From contig NZ_JAACYW010000066.1 in NCBI RefSeq assembly GCF_015356825.1, forward strand, positions 1 to 44,920: a stretch of 44,920 nt of DNA. The letters are read 5' to 3'. This stretch comes from Catenulispora rubra (lineage in GTDB: Bacteria > Actinomycetota > Actinomycetes > Streptomycetales > Catenulisporaceae). Made by a program: the position numbers and the translations under genes. The number at the start of each line of letters is the position of its first letter. The stretch's first letter is position 1. This document shows, piece by piece, positions 39,358-44,920 of this stretch. Under the pieces are notes generated by a model. That model was given only the letters and a program-made list of their open reading frames with translations, searched no databases and was not told the origin of the DNA.

Positions 39358-41037
39358 GTGACCGTCGTGACCGAAGCACAGCCCGAAACCCCGCAACCGC
39401 TGCACGGCGGCCAGATCTCCGTCGAGGTGGCCCGAGCCCACGGCGTCGAGACCATGTTCACGCTCTCCGGCGGACACGTCTTCTCGCTCTACGACGGCGC
39501 AGTGAAGGCCCAGCCCCCGATGCCGATCCTGGACGTCCGGCACGAGCAGACCGCCGTCTTCGCCGCCGAGGCCACCGCCAAGCTGACGCGCAGGCCGGGC
39601 CTGGCCGTCCTCACCGCCGGCCCGGGCATCACCAACGGCGTCTCGGCGGTCACCACCGCGCACTTCAACGGCTCGCCGGTGGTCGTGCTCGGCGGCCGGG
39701 CCGCAGACTCCAACTGGGGCAAGGGCGCGCTGCAGGAGCTGGACCACCCGCCGCTGCTGGCCCCGGTGACCAAGCGCTCGGCGACCGTGCACACCACCGC
39801 GACCCTGACCGCGGACCTCGACGACGCCTTCACCCTCGCCGACGCGCCGCACCGCGGCCCGGTCTTCCTCGACCTGTCGCTGGAGGCCGCGTTCGACGTC
39901 GACGCCAAGCCGCTGCCGACGGTCGGGGCCCGCGAGGCCGTCGCCCCGGACCCCGACGCGCTGGCCGCGATCGGGGATCTGCTGGCCCGCGCCGCCAAAC
40001 CGGTGCTGGTGCTGGGCTCCGACGTCTGGATGGACGGCGCCGAGACGGCCGCGCTGGCGTTCGCCGAGGAGACCGGGGTCCCGGTCATCACCAACGGCAT
40101 GGGCCGGGGCATCCTGCCGCGCGGCCACCGCCAGCTGGTGACGCGGGCCCGCTCGGCCGCGTTCGGCGGCGCGGACCTGGTGATCGTCGTCGGCACTCCG
40201 CTGGACTTCCGGCTGGGCTACGGGTTGTTCGGCGGCCGGGACGGCAACCCGCTCGCGCCGGTGGTGCACCTGGTCGATTCCCCGGAGCAGGTCAGCGGCC
40301 ACATCGGGCTGGCGGCGAGTGCCGCCGGGGACCTGGCCGCGACGTTCGAGGGCATCGCAGAGTCCTGGCGCAGGTCGGCCAAGTCGGGCGGGTACGCGGA
40401 CTGGCTGAACGCTTTGCAGGACAAGGCATCCGCGGCCATCTCCGCCGACCAAGAGCTGCTGACCGCGGCGTCGGACCCCATCCACCCGGCCCGCATCTAC
40501 GGCGAGCTGCTGCCGCGGCTGGCCGACGACGCGGTGGTGATCGGCGACGGCGGCGACTTCGTCTCCTTCGCCGGCCGGTTCGTGGAGCCGGGGCGCGCGG
40601 GCTGCTGGCTGGACCCGGGCCCCTACGGCTGCCTGGGCACCGGCCTCGGGTACGCGATCGCCGCGCGGCTGGCGCGGCCGGCGTCGCAGGTGGTCCTGAT
40701 GCTCGGCGACGGCGCGGCCGGCTTCTCGCTGATGGACGTGGACACTCTGGTGCGGCACGGGCTGCCGGTGGTGATGGTGATGGGCAACAACGCGTGCTGG
40801 GGCTTGGAGAAGCACCCGATGCAGGCGTTGTACGGGTACGACGTCGCCGCCGACCTGAACCCGGACGCGCGCTACGACAAGGTGGTGCAGGCGCTCGGCG
40901 GGGGCGGGGAGTTCGTCACCGACCCGGCGCAGATCGGGCCGGCCCTGGACCGGGCGTTCGCTTCGGGCGTTCCATACCTGGTCAACATCGCCACCGACCA
41001 GGCGATCGCCTATCCGCGATCGACCACGGGGCTGTGA
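39358..41037 (+). CDS. ThDP-dependent enzyme of the acetolactate synthase family
   Basis: 559 residues with three domains. The N-terminal pyrimidine domain includes SGGHVFSLYDGAV and catalytic Glu63 in VRHEQTAVFAAEA. A central domain (~190-330) follows. The C-terminal pyrophosphate domain has the ThDP motif from GDGAAGFSLMDVDTL to the asparagines of VMGNNACWG. It resembles large subunits of acetolactate synthase and the oxalyl/2-hydroxyacyl-CoA lyases (for example the mycobacterial IlvG group), but no small subunit or other ilv gene is nearby, so a role in branched-chain synthesis is doubtful. GTG 39358 is used; GTG 39367 is possible. A TAACTT box lies at 39326-39331. Confidence 0.88.
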   Translation: MTVVTEAQPETPQPLHGGQISVEVARAHGVETMFTLSGGHVFSLYDGAVKAQPPMPILDVRHEQTAVFAAEATAKLTRRPGLAVLTAGPGITNGVSAVTTAHFNGSPVVVLGGRAADSNWGKGALQELDHPPLLAPVTKRSATVHTTATLTADLDDAFTLADAPHRGPVFLDLSLEAAFDVDAKPLPTVGAREAVAPDPDALAAIGDLLARAAKPVLVLGSDVWMDGAETAALAFAEETGVPVITNGMGRGILPRGHRQLVTRARSAAFGGADLVIVVGTPLDFRLGYGLFGGRDGNPLAPVVHLVDSPEQVSGHIGLAASAAGDLAATFEGIAESWRRSAKSGGYADWLNALQDKASAAISADQELLTAASDPIHPARIYGELLPRLADDAVVIGDGGDFVSFAGRFVEPGRAGCWLDPGPYGCLGTGLGYAIAARLARPASQVVLMLGDGAAGFSLMDVDTLVRHGLPVVMVMGNNACWGLEKHPMQALYGYDVAADLNPDARYDKVVQALGGGGEFVTDPAQIGPALDRAFASGVPYLVNIATDQAIAYPRSTTGL

Positions 41038-41043
41038 GTTTTG

Positions 41044-41049
41044 TAGTCT
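41044..41049 (+). promoter_or_regulatory. Candidate -10 box (TAGTCT), leaderless type
   Basis: TAGTCT ends 7 nt before GTG 41057 and no ribosome site is present, although the upstream gene ends only 19 bp away. Confidence 0.4.
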
Positions 41050-41056
41050 CCAGCGC

Positions 41057-41716
41057 GTGACTGACTGGGTGACCATATCCTCGCTGGCGACCGCCGGGAC
41101 CACGGTGGTCCTGGCGGCGGCCACGCTGAAGTCGGTGCGCTCGGCCTCGCGCGCCGCGGCCGCCGCCGAGCGGGCGGTGCTGGTGGGGCTGCGGCCGGTG
41201 CTGTTGAACTCGCGGCTGACCGACCGGGACGAGAAGATCTTCTGGGCCGACGACCACTGGGCCGTGGTGAGCGGCGGACGGGGCTACGCGGAGATCGTGG
41301 ACGGGGTGATCTACTTCGCGATCTCCGTGCGCAACGCCGGCGCGGGCTTGGCGGTGCTGCAGGGCTGGGCCGTCTCCGACGAGCGCCGGGGGCCCGAGGA
41401 CCGGCACACGGCGCCGCAGGACTACCGGCGGATGATCCGCGACCTGTTCATCCCGGCGCACGACATCGGCTACTGGCACGCCGCGCTCCGCGACGCCGAC
41501 GATCCGCAGTACGCGGCGATGGAGGCGGCGATCAAGGAGCGGCGGATGTTCACCGTCGAGATCCTGTACAGCGACCACGAGGGCGGGCAGAGCAGCATCT
41601 GCCGGTTCGTGCTGCGGCCCCGGGACAAGGACGGGAACCTGGCGGACTGGATCGCCGGGGTCGGGCGGCACTGGAATCTGGACCGGCCGGATCCTCGGGC
41701 TGTCTGGTCTGTGTGA
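41057..41716 (+). CDS. Hypothetical protein with one N-terminal membrane segment
   Basis: 219 residues. The first ~25 (VTISSLATAGTTVVLAAATL) can form a membrane anchor, followed by an Ala/Arg-rich helix (SVRSASRAAAAAERAV). The remaining soluble part has conserved-looking strands (VIYFAISVRNAGAGLAVLQG) and the segment FTVEILYSDHEGGQSSICRF near residues 170-190, suggesting a beta-sandwich. No catalytic motif is visible; I recognise it only as a type of conserved actinobacterial protein of unknown function. It follows the ThDP enzyme closely but seems to have its own leaderless promoter. Confidence 0.8.
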   Translation: MTDWVTISSLATAGTTVVLAAATLKSVRSASRAAAAAERAVLVGLRPVLLNSRLTDRDEKIFWADDHWAVVSGGRGYAEIVDGVIYFAISVRNAGAGLAVLQGWAVSDERRGPEDRHTAPQDYRRMIRDLFIPAHDIGYWHAALRDADDPQYAAMEAAIKERRMFTVEILYSDHEGGQSSICRFVLRPRDKDGNLADWIAGVGRHWNLDRPDPRAVWSV

Positions 41717-41767
41717 GGGGGGTTATCCCTTTGATCACGGGATGTGAGCAGACTAGCGTCGGGTGTC

Positions 41768-42607
41768 ATGACTGAGACGACCGCGCCGCAGCCGGATCCG
41801 GACAAGTGGCTGGAGTACAACCGCGCGAACTGGGACGAGCGGGTGCCGATCCACGTGGACGGCCAGTTCTACGACCTGGACTCGTTCGCCGCGGGCCGGG
41901 AGACGCTGGAGCCGTTCGAGCTGACCGAGGTCGGCGACGTGCGCGGCAAGAGCCTGCTGCACCTGCAGAGCCACATCGGCATCGAGACCCTGGGCTGGGC
42001 CCGGCACGGCGCGGTAGTCACGGGGCTGGACTTCTCACAGCCGGCGATGGAGGCCGCGGCGGGGCTGGCGGAGCGGATCGGCGTCACCGACTCGCGGTGG
42101 GTCACGTCGAACCTCTACGACGCGGCCGAGGCGCTCGGCGGGGAGCAGTTCGACGTCGTGTACACGGGCAAGGGCGCGCTGTGCTGGCTGCCGGACATCG
42201 AGCGGTGGGCCCGGGTGGCGGCTTCGATGGTGAGGCCGGGCGGGTTCCTGTACGTGTCGGAGTTCCATCCGTTCGGGAACACGCTGGACGACGAGGACGG
42301 GCGCACGGTCGCGTACGACTACTTCGACCGGTCGCCGCAGGTGTGGGACGAGCCCGGGACGTACGCGGACTTCGAGGCGAAGACGCTGCAGAACGTGAGC
42401 GTGGAGTTCAACCACGGGATCGGGGAGATCGTCAGTGCCCTGATCGGGGCCGGGCTGCGGCTGGAGTTCCTGCACGAGTTCGACGTGACGCTGTTCGCGC
42501 GGTTCCGGTCGCTGGAGCGGCGGGACGGGGTTTTCCGACTGCCGGAGGGGCGGCCTCGGGTGCCTTTGATGTTCTCGCTGCGGGCTTCGAAGCCTGAGGC
42601 GGGGTAG
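41768..42607 (+). CDS. Class I SAM-dependent methyltransferase
   Basis: 279 residues with a Rossmann-like methyltransferase domain from ~residue 58. Motif I is the variant LLHLQSHIGIETLGWA (63-78), followed by acidic GLDFSQPAM, the FDVVYTGKGALCWLPDI motif IV region and VRPGGFLYVSEFHPFG. This QxHIG form of motif I is typical of a distinct actinobacterial/firmicute methyltransferase group of unknown substrate. ATG 41768 is chosen; a TAGCGT box at 41754-41759 lies 8 nt upstream, suggesting a leaderless transcript. The preceding 51-nt gap contains GGGGGGTTATCCC. It converges with the FlK-like gene. Confidence 0.9.
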   Translation: MTETTAPQPDPDKWLEYNRANWDERVPIHVDGQFYDLDSFAAGRETLEPFELTEVGDVRGKSLLHLQSHIGIETLGWARHGAVVTGLDFSQPAMEAAAGLAERIGVTDSRWVTSNLYDAAEALGGEQFDVVYTGKGALCWLPDIERWARVAASMVRPGGFLYVSEFHPFGNTLDDEDGRTVAYDYFDRSPQVWDEPGTYADFEAKTLQNVSVEFNHGIGEIVSALIGAGLRLEFLHEFDVTLFARFRSLERRDGVFRLPEGRPRVPLMFSLRASKPEAG

Positions 42608-42618
42608 GCGGTTGGGCT

Positions 42619-42640
42619 AAACATCAGAGCTCTGATGTTT
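42619..42640. terminator. Perfect 22-bp palindrome between convergent genes
   Basis: AAACATCAGAGCTCTGATGTTT is self-complementary throughout, strikingly AT-rich for this genome, and flanked by GGGCT on both sides. Position between two convergent stops suggests a bidirectional terminator; the uninterrupted symmetry would equally fit a repressor operator. Confidence 0.6.
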
Positions 42641-42656
42641 GGGCTGCCCTCGACTC

Positions 42657-43058
42657 TTACAGCTTCGCCATGAACCGTTCGGCGTTGACGATGACGCGGG
42701 TGATCTCGCCTTCGCCGACCAGGCGGCCGTCGGCGTCGTGGGCGGCCACGGTGAAGCGCAGGAGGCGGTCGTCGCGGTGCGCGAGGTCGGCGGTGACGGT
42801 GACGGTGCCGCCGACCGGGGTGGGGTAGACGTGGTCGAAGCGGATGCGGGTGCCGACGGTGGTCTGGCCTTCGGCCAGGAGGGCTGCGGCCGCCGCGACC
42901 GTGGCCTGCTCGGCGAGGGCGATGAGGCGGGGCGTGCCCAGGACCGGGAGGTCGCCGGAGCCGACGGCGCGTGCGGTGTCGGCGTCGGTGACGTGGAGGG
43001 CGGTCTGCGCTTGGAGCGGGGCGCTTTCGGCGGCGTGGGCTCCGTGGGCTTCGGTCAC
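42657..43058 (-). CDS. FlK-like hotdog thioesterase
   Basis: 133 residues, single hotdog fold. The residues corresponding to the triad of fluoroacetyl-CoA thioesterase FlK appear at identical positions: Thr42 in LGTPRL, Glu50 in LAEQA and His76 in FDHVYPTPVG. The long helix (IALAEQATVAAAAALL) and the strands VTVTADLAHRDDRLLRFTVAAHD are typical. FlK hydrolyses fluoroacetyl-CoA, but most homologues lack fluoro-specificity and probably clear other acyl-CoAs. The GTG start overlaps the cydC stop by four bases (GTGA), so it is translated from the cydC transcript, an unusual pairing. Confidence 0.85.
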   Translation of the reverse strand: MTEAHGAHAAESAPLQAQTALHVTDADTARAVGSGDLPVLGTPRLIALAEQATVAAAAALLAEGQTTVGTRIRFDHVYPTPVGGTVTVTADLAHRDDRLLRFTVAAHDADGRLVGEGEITRVIVNAERFMAKL

Positions 43059-44920
43059 GCGTAGACCCTACACAGACTGTGGAAGGCGCCCCGCCGGCTC
43101 ATGAGCTCCGGCCAGGTGCCGCGCTCGACGACGCGGCCGGCGTCCAGGACGACGATCTCGTCGACGTGCTCCAGCCCGGCGAGGCAGTGCGTGACGAGCA
43201 GCGTGGTCTTCGGCAGCGCGAGCAGGTCGCGCAGCAGCGCGTCGGCGGTGGCGGGGTCCAGGTGCTCGGTCGGCTCGTCGAGGAGCAGGACGGGGAAGTC
43301 GGCCAGCAGCGCCCGGGCCAGCACCAGGCGCCGGTGCTGGCCGCCGGAGAGGCGCGCGCCGTGCTCGCCGACGAAGGTGTCGAGTCCGGCGGGGAGGGTG
43401 CGGACCCAGTCGGCGAAACGGGCGCGGATCAGGGCGTCTTCGAGGTCTGATGCCGTGGCGTCGGGGCGCGCGAGGCGGAGGTTCTCGCGGAGGGTGCTGT
43501 CGAAGACGTGGGCATCCTGCGCGCAGAGGCCGACGACGCGGCGGACGTCTTCGGCGCGGAGGGCGGCGGTGGGGATGCCGCCGAGGGTGATCGAGGCCTC
43601 GGTATCGGGGTCGACGAGGCGGAGCAGGGCACTGATGAGGGTGGACTTGCCGGAGCCGCTGGGACCGACGACGGCGACCTTACGGCCGGGCGCGAGGTCG
43701 AGGTCGAAGCCGCAGAGGGCGGGCTGATCACGACCGGGCCAGGCGACGCTGAGGTCGCGGACGCGGATGGCGTGGTCGGAGGGCAGCGGACGCGGGTCTG
43801 TGGGCTCGCGGACAGCGTCGGGAGCCGCCAGGACTTCGCGAACGCGCCGCTCGGCAGCTCGGGCGCGGCGGAGGTGCTGGAGGGCTTGCGGGAGGCTGGC
43901 GGTGGCTTCGGCGAGGGCTAGTGGGGTGAGGATGAGGACGGCTAGGAGGGTGACGGGGAAGGCTGCGGCATGACCTGCACTCAAAGCGGCTTGCCCGACC
44001 GCTTGCCCCGCAGCAGTCGCGATCTCACCGCCCGCCACCGCTCTCCCGCGCATCGCCTCCAGCCCGGCGTATGCAGCACCCCACACCATCGCACCGGTAG
44101 CCAGGATGGCGAGCCCGGTGCCCATGCCGCGGGCCCCGGCGGAGCGGCGTTCCATCGATGCCAGATCCCGATCGGCGGCCTCGATGCGGGCGAGGCGCGG
44201 CGGGACCGCGTCAGCGGCGATCAGGTCGGGAGCGCCGCGCAGGAGGTCGTGGAGTTCGGTGGTGAGGTGGCCCTTCGCGGGCGCCACGTGCCGGTCCGCC
44301 TTGGCCGAGGCGCGGGCCGCCGCCAGGGGGATCGCGATGCCGCTGACGAGCAGGCCGAGCGCCGTGATCGCCGCGACACTCGGGAGCGCCTGCGCCAGCG
44401 CCGCCACGGCGAGCGTGCCGGCCGTCGCCGCCGCGATCACCGGGAGCAGGAACCGCAGGTAGCGATCCTGGACCGCGTCGACATCGGCCACAAAGCGCGC
44501 CAGCAACTCCCCGCGCCGCCGCCCCGGCGCCTGCCGGGTGAGGCGCTCGTAAGTGCGGACGCGCAGGCTGCCGAGGATGCGGTACGCGGCGTCGTGCGCG
44601 ACCAGGCGCTCCGCGTAGCGGAACACGGCGCGGCCGATGCCGAGGGCACGCACGGCGGTGATGGCGATCATGAGGTCGAAGATCGGCGGCTGCTGCGACG
44701 CCCGCGAGATGAGCCACGCGGAGGTCGCGGTCAGCCCCGTCGCGGACGCCAGCGCGGCGGCACCGAGGGCTGCTGCGAGGGCCAGGCGCGCGGTGGGGTG
44801 GCGGTCGCTGCCCGGTCGCTCAACTGGCCGAATCTGGGCGCGGATTTCGTCGGCAGGGTCTTGACATGATGAATTGCGAAGATTGTAGTTATTGAGGCGG
44901 TGCGCCCCCTGGGTGGGCGG
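43055..44920 (-). CDS. cydC: Thiol-reductant ABC exporter, CydC part (5' end unresolved)
   Basis: At least ~580 residues of an ABC exporter half. The membrane domain includes the CydC hallmarks TATSAWLISRASQQPPIFDL and GIGRAVFRYAERLVAHDAAY. The ATPase has Walker A VGPSGSGKST, signature LSGGQHRR and Walker B LLLDEPTEHLD. With CydD it exports cysteine or glutathione from the cytoplasm, needed for cytochrome bd assembly. The first in-frame ATG (44671) would lose the first membrane helix, which is clearly coded upstream to about 44800. No in-frame ATG, GTG or TTG is present between 44671 and the window end, and the frame stays open to the edge through AT-rich sequence. Either it is the CydC half of a fused CydDC, or the start is hidden by a frameshift. 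Confidence 0.85.
   Translation of the reverse strand, partial: PPTQGAHRLNNYNLRNSSCQDPADEIRAQIRPVERPGSDRHPTARLALAAALGAAALASATGLTATSAWLISRASQQPPIFDLMIAITAVRALGIGRAVFRYAERLVAHDAAYRILGSLRVRTYERLTRQAPGRRRGELLARFVADVDAVQDRYLRFLLPVIAAATAGTLAVAALAQALPSVAAITALGLLVSGIAIPLAAARASAKADRHVAPAKGHLTTELHDLLRGAPDLIAADAVPPRLARIEAADRDLASMERRSAGARGMGTGLAILATGAMVWGAAYAGLEAMRGRAVAGGEIATAAGQAVGQAALSAGHAAAFPVTLLAVLILTPLALAEATASLPQALQHLRRARAAERRVREVLAAPDAVREPTDPRPLPSDHAIRVRDLSVAWPGRDQPALCGFDLDLAPGRKVAVVGPSGSGKSTLISALLRLVDPDTEASITLGGIPTAALRAEDVRRVVGLCAQDAHVFDSTLRENLRLARPDATASDLEDALIRARFADWVRTLPAGLDTFVGEHGARLSGGQHRRLVLARALLADFPVLLLDEPTEHLDPATADALLRDLLALPKTTLLVTHCLAGLEHVDEIVVLDAGRVVERGTWPELMSRRGAFHSLCRVYA

Noticed and set aside
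39358..41037. Biosynthetic acetolactate synthase large subunit (ilvB)
   Set aside because: No ilvN or ilvC beside it and the sequence fits the broader ThDP/lyase group; family call only.
1..44920. CRISPR arrays, tRNA/rRNA genes, insertion sequences, att sites
   Set aside because: I looked for regularly spaced repeats, cloverleaf-like sequences, transposase motifs and tRNA-end repeats and saw none.

Overview
This is a high-GC actinobacterial chromosome segment; the codon third positions are almost all G or C, GTG starts are common and many genes seem to lack Shine-Dalgarno leaders. The gene content points to a Streptomyces/Catenulispora-like filamentous actinomycete: nickel superoxide dismutase with its maturation protease, an anti-sigma/SigH-type pair, a WblE/WhiB1-type protein beside a PdtaS-type kinase, and the DasR/DasABCD chitobiose-GlcNAc system. 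As I recall the Streptomyces coelicolor map, maeB, the amino-acid ABC genes, sodN/sodX, sigH, wblE, the pdtaS-like kinase and dasABCD/dasR occur there in the same neighbourhood, so the middle of the window looks like conserved core chromosome. The two flanks hold mostly lineage-specific housekeeping genes.

Layout. 1-3702 (minus) is the incomplete gene of a giant leucine-rich-repeat protein with an Ala/Glu-rich tail. 3818-11309 holds an APH-fold kinase, a DUF4389 membrane protein, a channel-like membrane protein, an F420/LLM oxidoreductase, an arylamine N-acetyltransferase, a DUF4132 protein, a frameshifted DinB/DUF664 gene and a HAD phosphatase. 11552-15838 holds malic enzyme and a divergent polar amino-acid ABC operon. 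16068-20274 holds a CGNR zinc-finger regulator, sodX/sodN, the anti-sigma/sigma pair and a small membrane protein. 20358-24044 holds a diacylglycerol-kinase-like gene, a wblE-type gene behind a long leader, and the PdtaS-like kinase.

The centrepiece is 24168-36522, where GlcNAc/chitobiose metabolism and biotin synthesis are interleaved: bioF, nagA, (minus strand) a tandem-SIS GlcN-6-P deaminase candidate, dasD, dasC, dasB and dasA, then dasR, bioD and bioB. Chitobiose or related oligosaccharides would be imported by DasABC, hydrolysed by DasD, deacetylated by NagA after phosphorylation, and deaminated to fructose-6-P by the SIS protein. DasR would sense GlcN-6-P. I see four sequences matching the DasR operator (dre): a tandem pair between dasA and dasR, and a second pair covering the bioF stop codon just ahead of nagA. 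The whole pathway from uptake to deaminase, plus its regulator, is thus within 10 kb, and bioF and bioDB sit on its borders.

The right end (36581-44920) holds an MmyB-type regulator, an aldo/keto reductase, a GNAT protein whose 3' end is tandemly duplicated, a ThDP enzyme of the acetolactate-synthase family, a small membrane-anchored protein, a methyltransferase, an FlK-like hotdog thioesterase and the CydC part of a thiol-exporter ABC transporter running off the window. I found no CRISPR array, insertion sequence, rRNA or tRNA. No wholly new system is evident; the most useful leads are the dre sites with the biotin-Das interleaving, the recurrent leaderless promoters, the structured element after sodN, the frameshifted DinB gene, and the giant LRR protein.
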